Origin: Artemia franciscana | Lineage: Eukaryota; Arthropoda; Branchiopoda; Anostraca; Artemiidae | DNA length: 64,000 bases | Direction: 5' to 3' | NCBI RefSeq assembly: GCF_032884065.1 | Contig: NC_088871.1 | Location: 48,907,780 to 48,971,779, forward strand | Part shown: piece after piece, positions 26,367 to 36,202 of the stretch | Layout of the letters: the number at the start of each line of letters is the position of its first letter | Numbering within the stretch: position 1 is the first letter of the stretch | The notes under the pieces: generated by a model | The model's input: the letters and a program-made list of their open reading frames with translations, nothing else | Databases searched by the model: none | What the model was told of the DNA's origin: nothing | Translations under genes and position numbers: made by a program

Positions 26367-26397
26367 TTTCGGCCCTATGTCCAAGGGTCGTCTTCAG
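26367..26397 (-). ncRNA. Hammerhead-ribozyme-like motif in copy A
   Basis: On the minus strand it reads CTGAAGA, a hairpin (cgaccc / agggcc with loop), then GAAA. CUGANGA...GAAA is the hammerhead core, and hammerheads are known in Penelope-like elements. Here one stem pair is mismatched, there is an extra unpaired C after CTGAAGA, and stems I and III are not obvious. Confidence 0.4.
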
Positions 26398-26597
26398 CAC
26401 AATACAATACTATATATATATATAAAAGAACTTACATCAAATTGTGAGAATTAAAACTGAATATAAAAACACTTATTAAAACATTTTTTTTTAAAATATA
26501 GCCCTAGCATCCTTACTTCAGCGAAGTTCAACCAGGACTGGCGAAAAGAATGAAATGAAGAAATATAAACTCATTCAAACTAAAGAGAATAAAATGA

Positions 26598-28616
26598 TTA
26601 GATGCAATTTCTTAAAGCTAATCTTGCTTGTTTAGCAGCCTGTCTCAAAGGCCTTTTCGTAGTTGGTTCAGTACTATTATAAATTGGTTTAGTAAAATAT
26701 TTTGTTAGATCATTTTTAATTAAATTTGAGTATAAAGAATTTAGTGAGTATTCCCCCAAGTCCCTGTTCAAAGAAATATTTTTATTTATTTTGAGATTAA
26801 TTTCAATTGATTCTCGAACCACCTGTTTTATTCCCAAATCATTACTAATGAGTGAAGAGTTTTCAAAAAGTATCATGTGGGACGGATTATTAAATATATG
26901 CCAACCTAGAGCAGAATCAAAGGAGTTGCTGGAACCATTTGAAATTACGGCCTTGTCTATGTCATTTTTATGCTGTTGTAACCTTTTGTCTAGATTCTGA
27001 TGGGTCCTGCCGACATAGTATTTTCCGCAATCACAGGATATTTGATAAACCCCTCTTTGGCGAGTAACTGGGGTCTTATCTTTACCCGAATTTAAGAAAT
27101 TGATGATTTTAAAATTATTAGTAAAAACTACGTACAGATTATTTTTTGTGCAAATATTTTTTAATTTTGTTGTAATCTTTGGGATATACGGAAGATAGAC
27201 AATATTTGAGGGCTTATCAATAGCCTCACATTGTGAAGTATCTTCTTCGATTTTACAAGAATGTCTTTTTATTCTACGGCTAATTATTTTATTTACAAAA
27301 GGAATGGGGTATCCATTACCAAAAAGAATATCTCTGATAAAATATATTTCTGCATTTATATATGAATGGGAACAAATATTTAGGGCACGATCAATGAGGG
27401 AAATTACAACTGCTCTTTTAACTTGTGGGGGGTGATTTGAATTAAAGTGAAGATATCTATTGTTTTGTGTTGGCTTTCGATATATAGTAAAATCCAGTTC
27501 ATTAGCATTACGAATAATTAATACATCTAAAAACGGTAGTTTATTTTCAATTTCAACTTCAAGGGTGAACTGCAAATTTCGGTCATAAGTGTTAAGATGA
27601 TCTAAGAAGCCCCGAAGTTCAGCTTCCCCATAATTCCAAAGTGAAATTACGTCATCCATATAACGACCCCAATAGACATGTTTTAGAAAATAAGAATTCA
27701 ATGCCCAATTCTCAAGATTCTCGACGTAAATATTTGCAAGTAGCCCGGATAAAGGTGCCCCCATGGGTAATCCATTTTTTTGCTGATAAAAAGAATCGCG
27801 AAATTGAAAATACATAGAAAACTTATTACAAATTTTAACAAGAGTCATTAAAACTTCACAATCAATTCCTGTCGCTGAAGTCTCGATCAAGTGGTAATTT
27901 TCTTCTATTTTGTTTTTTAATAAATCCTCTGAAATAGTTACATCTATATTTGTATACATGGAAACAATGTCGAAACTACTAACTATTGTGTTTTCTGAAA
28001 TACTTGTGTTGCTAAGTTTTTTAATCAAATCTGCCGAGTTATGAATATAGGAATTTTGAGAATACAATAAAGGTTTGAAAGCTGCACAAAGCCATTTTCC
28101 AATATTGGCAGCGGGAGCTTTAGTACAAGCTACAATAGGTCTTAAGGGAATACCCTGTTTATGTATTTTTGGTAAACCGTAGAGTTTAGGACAGAAACTA
28201 CCACGGGGAAAAAATTTATTGTATAGTTGTGGGGTGATTTTACCATTTTGTTTTAGCTGCTTTAATTCATTTATAATATTATTAGTGAACTGATCAGTAG
28301 GATCATGAGTTATTGTTTGATATGTAATTGTGTCATTTAAATGCGAAAAAATTGTGTTGTCATAGTCTGTTGTATTCATGACAACAAGTGAATTGCTTTT
28401 GTCTGCTTTAGTTATTATAATAGAAGGATCTTTTCGGAGATTAGATAGTATTTTTATGTCATGCAAATTTTCCGGTGTGGAATTGGTAGGAGGCTTAAAC
28501 TTTTTTTGGCTATTATAGAGGATATTTATTTGACCAGATCTAACTTCATCCGGGTTAGAGACAGAAGGATAGTGTTTATGCAAAGCGGACTCTAGAGAGG
28601 AAACTATATCTGCCAC
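26598..28616 (-). CDS. Penelope-like reverse transcriptase with GIY-YIG endonuclease
   Basis: The 672-codon frame holds a Penelope-type reverse transcriptase and a C-terminal GIY-YIG nuclease. RT landmarks are the template-binding region near residue 160 ('LRPIVACTKAPAANIGKWL'), motif A 'SFDIVSMYTNID' (214-225), motif B 'GLPMGAPLSGLLANIY' (282-297) and motif C 'YMDD' (319-322). A post-RT block 'PFLDVLIIRN' follows at 361-370. The GIY-YIG domain begins 'GVYQISCDCGKYYVGRT' (522-538), and the likely catalytic Glu is in 'RESIEIN' (601-607), before 'NRDLGEY'. No stop interrupts it. The protein would copy element RNA and nick chromosomal DNA in the nucleus. Its true N-terminus lies upstream in the neighbouring frame: an extra base in an A8 run (plus strand 28635-28642) separates them. 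The ORF start shown is only where this frame opens. Confidence 0.92.
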   Translation of the reverse strand: MADIVSSLESALHKHYPSVSNPDEVRSGQINILYNSQKKFKPPTNSTPENLHDIKILSNLRKDPSIIITKADKSNSLVVMNTTDYDNTIFSHLNDTITYQTITHDPTDQFTNNIINELKQLKQNGKITPQLYNKFFPRGSFCPKLYGLPKIHKQGIPLRPIVACTKAPAANIGKWLCAAFKPLLYSQNSYIHNSADLIKKLSNTSISENTIVSSFDIVSMYTNIDVTISEDLLKNKIEENYHLIETSATGIDCEVLMTLVKICNKFSMYFQFRDSFYQQKNGLPMGAPLSGLLANIYVENLENWALNSYFLKHVYWGRYMDDVISLWNYGEAELRGFLDHLNTYDRNLQFTLEVEIENKLPFLDVLIIRNANELDFTIYRKPTQNNRYLHFNSNHPPQVKRAVVISLIDRALNICSHSYINAEIYFIRDILFGNGYPIPFVNKIISRRIKRHSCKIEEDTSQCEAIDKPSNIVYLPYIPKITTKLKNICTKNNLYVVFTNNFKIINFLNSGKDKTPVTRQRGVYQISCDCGKYYVGRTHQNLDKRLQQHKNDIDKAVISNGSSNSFDSALGWHIFNNPSHMILFENSSLISNDLGIKQVVRESIEINLKINKNISLNRDLGEYSLNSLYSNLIKNDLTKYFTKPIYNSTEPTTKRPLRQAAKQARLALRNCI

Positions 28617-29209
28617 AGGAACCTGTTTCGGTAGAAAAAAAATTTTGGACCTTTTTCTAGTGTTTCGATTTCCTGGGGTTCCAATGTTTTAGAAGAGAGG
28701 TTAACGATAGCAGGCCCAGGAGTGAATCTTGGAGAATAAATACGGTTTCTCATCGAAGATTCATTTCGTAAGCCTTCTAATTTTTTATAGAGGCGTTCCT
28801 TGGACAACCGAAAATCGTGGCTAAACAAATTCCTTTCTAATCTAACAACTTGAGCAAAATCAACGGTGGACAGGTTTTCCAGCAAAAAAGGTTCCAACGA
28901 TTTTCTCTCTGAAGAAATAATATGTCGTTTCTGTTTTTTGTCCTTAATAATATGGACTAGGGTTTTTAACTGTAGTGTATGGGCAAAGTGCGCTTCTTTT
29001 CGGGTATTTAAATGTAATTTATATCTTAAAGACTTGGGAATAAGGTTTTCCTTTCTACAGGATTCTAAAAATTTTTGTTGATTGATAATATTAGTATGTT
29101 TTTTACCTAGACTAATAAAATAAAAGATATCATAGGTCAACTGCTCCCCATAAGCTAGACGAAAATAGCGACGAAGACCACACTGCCTTTCCATGACAAA
29201 CAAATACAA
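28604..29209 (-). CDS. Penelope-like element ORF, N-terminal part (frameshifted from RT)
   Basis: The 201-codon frame begins inside the terminal repeat of the element and contains a basic, Lys/Arg-rich N-terminal region ('DKKQKRHIISSERKSLEPF', 'RLSKERLYKKLEGL') such as precedes the RT domain in Penelope-type proteins. It overlaps the RT frame by 13 bases, and its end reads 'KGPKFFFYRNRF'. One base fewer in the homopolymer at 28635-28642 would give a continuous protein of about 870 residues, the usual size for the family. The break could be a real inactivating slip or an assembly error at a homopolymer. No separate function is known for this piece. Confidence 0.8.
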   Translation of the reverse strand: MYLFVMERQCGLRRYFRLAYGEQLTYDIFYFISLGKKHTNIINQQKFLESCRKENLIPKSLRYKLHLNTRKEAHFAHTLQLKTLVHIIKDKKQKRHIISSERKSLEPFLLENLSTVDFAQVVRLERNLFSHDFRLSKERLYKKLEGLRNESSMRNRIYSPRFTPGPAIVNLSSKTLEPQEIETLEKGPKFFFYRNRFLWQI

Positions 29210-29997
29210 CGTAGAAACAATAGGGAAAGTTTTTTCAAGACAATGGAAATTATTTATGTAGATATTTCGGCCCTATGTCCAAGGGCCGTCTTCAGCACAA
29301 TACAATACTATATATATATATATAAAAGAACTTACATCAAATTGTGAGAATTAAAACTGAATATAAAAACACTTATTAAAACATTTTTTTTTTAAGTATA
29401 GCCCTAGCATCCTTACTTCAGCGAAGTTCAACCAGGACTGGCGAAAAGAATGAAATGAAGAAATATAAACTCATTCAAACTAAAGAGAATAAAATGATTA
29501 GATGCAATTTCTTAAACCTAATCTTGCTTGTTTAGCAGCCTGTCTCAAAGGCCTTTTCGTAGTTGGTTCAGTACTATTATAAATTGGTTTAGTAAAATAT
29601 TTTGTTAGATCATTTTTAATTAAATTTGAGTATAAAGAATTTAGTGAGTATTCCCCCAAGTCCCTGTTCAAAGAAATATTTTTATTTATTTTGAGATTAA
29701 TTTCAATTGATTCTCGAACCACCTGTTTTATTCCCAAATCATTACTAATGAGTGAAGAGTTTTCAAAAAGTATCATGTGGGACGGATTATTAAATATATG
29801 CCAACCTAGAGCAGAATCAAAGGAGTTGCTGGAACCATTTGAAATTAAGGCCTTTTCTATGTCATTTTTATGCTGTTGTAACCTTTTGTCTAGATTCTGA
29901 TGGGTCCTGCCGACATAGTATTTTCCGCAATCACAGGGTATTTGATAAACCCCTCTTTGGCGAGTAACTGGGGTCTTATCTTTACCCGAATTTAAGA
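29166..29997 (-). mobile_element. Penelope copy B, 5'-truncated
   Basis: It matches 26266-27113 almost base for base. It includes the 3' non-coding region with the 'ctatatatatata' run, and encodes the last part of the GIY-YIG domain (29498-29776 and a little upstream). A hammerhead-like motif lies at 29275-29295, where the stem is perfect (ggccct/agggcc). The outer end doubles as the 5' end of copy A. Confidence 0.88.
29275..29295 (-). ncRNA. Hammerhead-like motif in copy B
   Basis: Same motif as in copy A, but with the stem fully paired (ggccc with gggcc). Confidence 0.4.
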
Positions 29998-30023
29998 ATC
30001 ATCTTAACATTTATGACCGAAAT

Positions 30024-31001
30024 TTGCAGTTCACCCTTGAAGTTGAAATTGAAAATAAACTACCGTTTTTAGATGTATTAATTATTCGTAATGCTAATGA
30101 ACTGGATTTTACTATATATCGAAAGCCAACACAAAACAATAGATATCTTCACTTTAATTCAAATCACCCCCCACAAGTTAAAAGAGCAGTTGTAATTTCC
30201 CTCATTGATCGTGCCCTAAATATTTGTTCCCATTCATATATAAATGCAGAAATAAATTTTATCAGAGATATTCTTTTTGGTAATGGATACCCCATTCCTT
30301 TTGTAAATAAAATAATTAGCCGTAGAATAAAAAGACATTCTTGTAAAATCGAAGAAGATACTTCACAATGTGAGGCTATTGATAAGCCCTCAAATATTGT
30401 CTATCTTCCGTATATCCCAAAGATTACAACAAAATTAAAAAATATTTGCACAAAAAATAATCTGTACGTAGTTTTTACTAATAATTTTAAAATCATCAAT
30501 TTCTTAAATTCGGGTAAAGATAAGACCCCAGTTACTCGCCAAAGAGGGGTTTATCAAATACCCTGTGATTGCGGAAAATACTATGTCGGCAGGACCCATC
30601 AGAATCTAGACAAAAGGTTACAACAGCATAAAAATGACATAGGCAAGGCCTTAATTTCAAATGGTTCCAGCAACTCCTTTGATTCTGCTCTAGGTTGGCA
30701 TATATTTAATAATCCGTCCCACATGATACTTTTTGAAAACTCTTCACTCATTAGTAATGATTTGGGAATAAAACAGGTGGTTCGAGAATCAATTGAAATT
30801 AATCTCAAAATAAATAAAAATATTTCTTTGAACAGGGACTTGGGGGAATACTCACTAAATTCTTTATACTCAAATTTAATTAAAAATGATCTAACAAAAT
30901 ATTTTACTAAACCAATTTATAATAGTACTGAACCAACTACGAAAAGGCCTTTGAGACAGGCTGCTAAACAAGCAAGATTAGCTTTAAGAAATTGCATCTA
31001 A
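30024..31001 (+). pseudogene. Penelope copy C, truncated RT C-terminus plus GIY-YIG
   Basis: The 325-codon open frame starts downstream of the RT catalytic motifs, at 'QFTLEVEIENKLPFLDVL'. It keeps the linker and the whole GIY-YIG domain ('GVYQIPCDCGKYYVGRT'). It lacks RT motifs A, B and C, so it cannot retrotranspose by itself. It differs from copy A at only a few residues (for example DIGKALIS versus DIDKAVIS), so it is young. Upstream it meets copy B in a tail-less inverted junction. Whether the intact nuclease domain is expressed is unknown. Confidence 0.88.
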
Positions 31002-31200
31002 TCATTTTATTCTCTTTAGTTTGAATGAGTTTATATTTCTTCATTTCATTCTTTTCGCCAGTCCTGGTTGAGCTTCGCTGAAGTAAGGATGCTAGGGCTA
31101 TATTTAAAAAAAAATGTTTTAATAAGTGTTTTTATATTCAGTTTTAATTCTCACAATTTGATGTAAGTTCTTTTATATATATATATAGTATTGTATTGTG

Positions 31201-31231
31201 CTGAAGACGGCCCTTGGACATAGGGCCGAAA
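31201..31231 (+). ncRNA. Hammerhead-like motif in copy C
   Basis: CTGAAGA at 31201-31207 and GAAA at 31228-31231, with a paired stem ggccct/agggcc between. As in the other copies there is an unpaired C after CTGAAGA. Confidence 0.4.
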
Positions 31232-31301
31232 TATCTACATAAATAATTTCCATTGTCTTGAAAAAACTTTCCCTATTGTTTCTACGTTGTATTTGTTTGT
31301 C

Positions 31302-31313
31302 ATAGATAGTGTT
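31302..31313. repeat. Right 12-bp target duplication of the Penelope element
   Basis: 'atagatagtgtt', identical to 26254-26265. Confidence 0.85.
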
Positions 31314-31560
31314 GGACTGGCTGCCATACCTTTGTATTCGTCAAGGGTCTTCATGATGTGGTCGATGACAAAGTTAGATAAATGGGTGATAGGCCACAAC
31401 CCTGTCGCACTCCTTCGTCAATTGATAGGCCTTCAGAGATTTCTACGTTTGCTCTTACAAATGCACTTGTTCTCACGTAATAAGCCTTAATTGGACGAAC
31501 AATTTTTTCAAGCGGACAATAATTAAACAGACAATGATTATTAAGGGTTAAGACATCTAA
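31314..31560 (-). pseudogene. RTE-like LINE, reverse-transcriptase fingers (other half of split LINE)
   Basis: On the minus strand, 31351-31560 reads 'SIDEGVRQGCGLSPI', reverse-transcriptase motif B (RQGCxLSP). In the next frame it continues 'SNFVIDHIMKTLDEYKGM', leading directly into the motif C region at 26130-26253 across the Penelope insertion. A one-base frame change lies at about 31375-31385. The upstream part of the LINE is lost, so it was 5'-truncated or has decayed. Confidence 0.7.
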
Positions 31561-32639
31561 TACAAAAATTTTGGACTTAATTATAGACAATATTTTTTAA
31601 TGATCAAAGCTTCAAAGATACTTAAATAGGCTACTAACCTATTTAAACTGGCTACCATCCTATACCAATCAAAAGATAAAAAAAATGCTTAAAAATGAGT
31701 ATTGGTAGAATTTAAAATGTTTCTATTTTTGGACTTCAATACAGTCATCATCTTGCTAGTTGAAATAGTTGCTTATTGTTATTTTTGCTTCTTAGTATGT
31801 TTTAATAATGAACATTAATTTAATGGTTATAATTTTCAATATTGTCCTTAAAATTTAATTCAAAGGAAGCAGCTCTTTCTGAATTTTTTTTTTAATTTCC
31901 CAAACAAGCACAAATTGTATATGCATTTATATATTTATGTGTATTTTCTCGAAGAAAGCTCAATATTTTTTTCCGAAAAATTGGTATCTCGAAATATTCT
32001 CGCATAAGCAAACGATCTAGATAAGTCAGAAGTCTGAGCAAATTTGTTAAGAGCCTTGATTTTGGAAAAAAGATTCATGTCAGTGACGTTATTTTTCTAT
32101 ACATCACTGAAGGACTGTAATGATGGTGTCACGCTTATGTGGAAAATTGAAAGATTTTTAAGCATAGAGAAGTTTACATTAAATTGCTTAAAATAAAAAA
32201 ATGGCAATTGCAAAAATATTTGTTTGTATTTTGACAAGGGATTACAACAATTCAAAAACCATAAAAGAGAAAACCAAAAACTTGAGGCTTAGTAAAAATC
32301 GTTGCTAGAAATCTGACTTGCTTAAATAATCAAATATCTTTGAGAATTAAATTGAGGACTTTTGGAACCACCTGAAATATCAAATATGATAAGACCAAGG
32401 GAACACCCCAAATACAATAAATTCACAAAGGGCGAGAATCAACAATCTGGACTATCAAATGAGACTAGACTCAAAAAACGAAAATTTACAAGTGTTATGC
32501 CTTATAAGTCTTTGGAAGAAAAAGTTTTGGTCCCACCACCAAAAAATTAAAAAATCTACAACCTTGACCGTCATGTAAAACTAGACCAGTTTTAAGGGCA
32601 GACAAAGTAAAGGGCATTGGCAAATTGTCTGACTTAACG
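31561..32639. other. No recognised gene
   Basis: AT-rich sequence. A 62-codon plus-strand frame at 32362-32550 (polar, with 'RPREHPKYNKFTKGENQQ') lies just before the Helitron-ORF relic and could belong to it, but I cannot show that. Confidence 0.3.
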
Positions 32640-32669
32640 AAAATCCAAAACGAAGAAGAAATAAAAATG

Positions 32670-32810
32670 GGGTTAGAAGATACGCGACAGCAGAGTCAAA
32701 ACGTGCCAAAATTGAAAATGATAGTTATGATAATTGGGTTTGGGATTTTCACATGAATAAGGTTATCAATCCTTACCATGCTTTCGTTAAAAAAAATTAA
32801 GTTTCTGCAA
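32670..32810 (+). pseudogene. Relic of the Helitron-associated small ORF
   Basis: It reads 'ESKRAKIENDSYDNWVWDF' then 'NKVINPYHAFVKK'. This parallels the C-terminal half of the small ORF at 49165-49500 ('ESKRIKTENDSDDDWVWDF' then 'DKVINAYQILVKK'). There is a stop directly after it and the upstream frame is disrupted. It is evidence of a second, older copy of this unknown gene. It sits 80 bp left of the non-autonomous Helitron. Confidence 0.65.
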
Positions 32811-32959
32811 CATGCATTTTATAATAGCAAAGAACAAATCGGGGCAAAACTTGACGTTCAACACTTTATAAAAATTCCAAGTAAAGAAATAATCTATATA
32901 TATAAAAATAAGTTGTCTGTGTGTGGATCTGTGGATCAGGTGACGTCACCTGAAAAAAC

Positions 32960-34620
32960 TGGATCAGGTGACAAAACTGAAAACTGAAAAAACTAAAAAA
33001 AGGCAAAAACTACAAAAAAAACTAAAAACTAATAAAAAAAATAAAAAAGCTAAAAAACTAAAAAAACTAAATAAAGGCAAAAACTACAAAAAAAACTAAA
33101 AACTAATAAAAAAGCTAAAAAACTAAAAAAACTAAAAAAAGGCAAAAACTACAAAAAAAACTAAAAACTAATAAAAAAAATAAAAAAGCTAAAAAACTAA
33201 AAAAACTAAAAAAACTAAAAAAAGGTAAAAAACTAAAAAAACTAAAAACTAAAAAAAACTAAAAAAAAGGAAACAACTGAAAAATAAGCTAAAATAAAGG
33301 TAAAAACCAATAAAAAACTAAAAAAAAAACTGAAAAAACTAAAAAAAGGCAAAAACTACAAAAAAAAGCTAAAAACTAATAAAAAAAGTAAAAAAGCTAA
33401 AAAACTAAAAAAACTAAAAAAACTAAAAAAAAGGTAAAAAACTAAAAAAAATCAAAAATAAAAAAAAACTAAAAAAAAGGAAAAAACTGAAAAATAAGCT
33501 AAAATAAAGGTAAAAACCAATAAAAAACTAAAAAAAAAAAAAGGAAAAAACTAAAAAAAATTTTCATCTAAAAAACTAAAAAAAAACTAAAAAAGGTAAA
33601 AACTAAAAGAACTAAAAAAGAAAAAAATAAATGACGACACTCAAAGAGAAAGCGACCAGGACAAAAGGAATGTTCGATTAGCAATCAACAAAGCACCGGG
33701 ACACAGGGAGTATAAATGACGACCAGGACATAAGTAAAAAAAAAAACTAACAAAACTAAAAAGAAGGTAAAAACTACAAAAAAACTAAAAAGAAAAAAAC
33801 TAAAAAAAGGCAAAAACTACAAAAAAAACTAAAAACTAATAAAAAAGCTAAAAGACTAAAAAAAACTAAAAAAAGGCAAAAACTACAAAAAAAACTAAAA
33901 ACTAATAAAAAAATAAAAAAGCTAAAAAACTAAAAAAACTAAAAAAACTAAAAAAAGGTAAAAAACTAAAAAAACTAAAAACTAAAAAAACTAAAAAAAA
34001 GGAAAAAACTGAAAAATAAGCTAAAATAAAGGTAAAAACCAATAAAAAACTAAAAAAAAAACTGAAAAAACTAAAAAAAGGCAAAAACTACAAAAAAACT
34101 AAAAACTAATAAAAAAAGTAAAAAAGCTAAAAAACTAAAAAAACTAAAAAAAACTAAAAAAAGGTAAAAAACTAAAAAAAATAAAAAATAAAAAAAAATA
34201 AAAAAAAGGAAAAAACTGCAAAATAAGCTAAAATAAAGGTAAAAACCAATAAAAAACTAAAAAGAAAAAAAGGAAAAAACTAAAAAAAATTTTCATCTAA
34301 AAAACTAAAAAAACTAAAAAAGGTAAAAACTAAAAGAACTAAAAAAGAAAAAAATAAATGACGACACTCAAAGAGAAAGCGACCAGGACAAAAGGAATGT
34401 TCGATTAGCAATCAACAAAGCACCGGGACACAGGGAGTATAAATGACGACCAGGACATAAGTAAAAAAAAAAACTAACAAAACTAAAAAGAAGGTAAAAA
34501 CTACAAAAAAAAAAGAAAAAAAAACTAAAAACTAATAAAAAAACTAAAAAATCTAAAAATCTAAATAAACTAAATAAGAAAAAAAAAGGAAAAAAATAAA
34601 GGAGAAAAAAAAACTAAAAA
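32960..34620. repeat. A-rich minisatellite with a 727-bp duplication
   Basis: Built of variants of 'aaaaactaaaaaaaggcaaa'. A landmark block ('atgacgacactcaaagagaa' and following ~100 bp) is at 33631 and again at 34358, so a 727-bp unit was duplicated in tandem. Almost all A on the plus strand. Lys-rich or Phe/Ser-rich open frames here are compositional. Confidence 0.9.
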
Positions 34621-34990
34621 ACGAATGTATATACAGACCGGGACACCGGGATACAAATGACGACCGGGACACAGGGAATATAAATGACGACCGGGACACA
34701 GGGACACAACTACAACGGGGACACCGGGGGAAACAGGGGGATATAAATGACGACCGGGACACCGGGACAGGGAATGGTCGATTAGCAATCACCATCAACA
34801 AAGCTCAAGGGCAATCATTAGAATCATGAGGTATAGATCTGAATACAGATTGTTTTCCCATGGACCATTATATGTTGCATGTTCAAGATCTATCTATATT
34901 CACAGGTGGGACATAGGGACACAACTACAATGACGCGTAACTATTATGGCGCGTAACGACTTACGCGCGCGGGGGGGCTTGGGGGGGGGG

Positions 34991-35015
34991 GGCGCGAAGC
35001 GCCCCCACCAACTAG
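34991..35015 (+). other. Second, internal Helitron-like 3' terminus
   Basis: A hairpin 'ggggcgc-gaa-gcgcccc' is followed within a few bases by CTAG at 35012-35015, just upstream of the real terminus. Confidence 0.6.
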
Positions 35016-35020
35016 GTGTT

Positions 35021-35052
35021 GGGGTGGCGCGAAGCGCCACCCCAACAGCTAG
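35021..35052 (+). other. Helitron 3' hairpin and CTAG terminus
   Basis: A perfect 10-bp stem ggggtggcgc / gcgccacccc with loop gaa, then 'aacag' and CTAG. This is the standard Helitron 3' end signal. Confidence 0.92.
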
Positions 35053-35472
35053 TTATAAATAATGACATTAGAGTTTATAAGGACGTAAGCCAAGAACTGG
35101 ATAACCGCATCAGACTCTGTTAAAAAACATAGGTTGGACGTTGTGTTTTTCATAATGACACAAGACAAGCCAAGGCAAAAGTTTAGGGTATAATAACAAA
35201 AAAAATCGTAATTTTACAGAGGCGCTAATTCTTATTTAAGATCCTATAAAAAAAACATGAGATTGATTGATGAAAATGAAGCATGGATAAATGTGACTAA
35301 AAAAACTGTTGAAAGTGAGAATCGCAGCAGCTAAAGAAAATGGCGTGGAACAAATGACAGTAAGAATCACATTGAATTGTAAAGGAAATTTGTAACAGTG
35401 ATCTCTGGGTGGAAACTGAAAAAGACGTATTTGTTATATGTAACGCATTAACTGAAAATCACGGCTTCAAGC
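35053..35472. other. No recognised gene
   Basis: May include diverged LINE upstream sequence, but no motif is convincing. Confidence 0.3.
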
Positions 35473-36202
35473 GCTGCTCTCGAGCTTCCAACGAAAAACA
35501 GAAGGTTTTGGACTCAATATCAACGCCAGTAAAACCAACGGCATGGCAACTAGCGGTTAACCTATGAACATCAAATGCGGCGATAACGACGTGGAACAAG
35601 TGGTCCATTTCAAATATCTTGGCAGCACCATAGAGAACACGGGATCCACAGCCAAAGAAGTCATCGCCCGAATTGGACAGGCTAGCAGCACCTTCGACAG
35701 ACTCAAAAAAGTTTGGAGATCGAGTACTTTCTCTCTCCGGCTTAAGCTCCGCCTTTTAAACAGCAACGTCCTGCCCGTCCTGCTCTATGCATCTGAAACA
35801 TGGCATCTCAATCAAGAACAAGAGAGAAGAATTCAGCCGTTTGAAAACATGTGCCTATGTAGACTTCTGGACTTCCATTGGACCCAGAAGGTAACGAACG
35901 AGCCCATTAGAAAAATCACAGGTCAACCGTTCCTCATCGAGACCATACGAAAGCGCAGATGGAGCTACCTCGGACATCTGCTGCGCATGGACGATTCCAG
36001 AATTCCCGTGTCTACTTTTTTCTGGTTACCCGAAGGCATCCGCCACAGAGGAAGACCCAAAAATACACTCCGTCATACTTACAAAAACGACCTGCGGCAC
36101 CTTCACGCCTCAATACAGCCGGAGTGGGAAGACATCGTCGGAGCCGCAAGTTTCAGAGACGACTGGAGACTCTTCTTGTATGAGAAGAACGATAAAGAAT
36201 GA
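35473..36202 (+). pseudogene. LINE ORF2 C-terminal fragment
   Basis: It enters just after RT motif C: 'GFGLNINASKTNGMATSG' is followed by a premature TAA, then the frame is open for 212 codons from 35564. It reads 'VVHFKYLGSTIENTGS', 'LPVLLYASETWHL', 'RRWSYLGHLLRMD', 'RHRGRPKNTLRHTY' and 'DIVGAASFRDDWRLF', the typical thumb and C-terminal region of non-LTR reverse transcriptases. The RT catalytic core is missing. It is related to the copy at 37343-38255. It ends directly against a fragment of family R. Not a host gene. Confidence 0.85.

Larger units (their letters stand above)
26266..31301. mobile_element. Penelope-like element complex: one near-intact copy plus two truncated copies head to head
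   Basis: Copy A (26266 to about 29209, minus) has the full ORF. Copy B (about 29166-29997, minus) repeats the 3' portion of A, and its outer end is shared with the 5' end of A. Copy C (29998-31301, plus) is an inverted, 5'-truncated copy. The B/C junction at 29997/29998 lies at 'aatcatcttaac', close to a matching stretch in A, so microhomology may have been used. The three copies are nearly identical. A 12-bp duplication flanks the whole complex, so it may have arrived in one event. Confidence 0.9.
32893..35052 (+). mobile_element. Non-autonomous Helitron, complete
   Basis: The 5' end is TC at 32893-32894 ('tctatatatataaaaataag'), preceded by A at 32892. The 3' end is CTAG (35049-35052) followed by T, after a 10-bp GC hairpin at 35021-35043. 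This gives the A|T target and 5'-TC...CTRR-3' structure expected of Helitrons, with no target duplication. The interior has no complete gene: mainly an A-rich array, then a scrap of the helicase C-terminus (34785-34905) matching the autonomous copy near 44447-44540. Confidence 0.93.

Noticed and set aside
32960-34620. Lys-rich or Phe/Ser-rich proteins
   Set aside because: Compositional products of an A-rich array; no conserved frame between its two duplicated halves.
35564-36202. Possible 212-aa host gene
   Set aside because: It is the C-terminal part of a LINE ORF2, preceded by an in-frame stop, and a sibling copy exists at 37343-38255.
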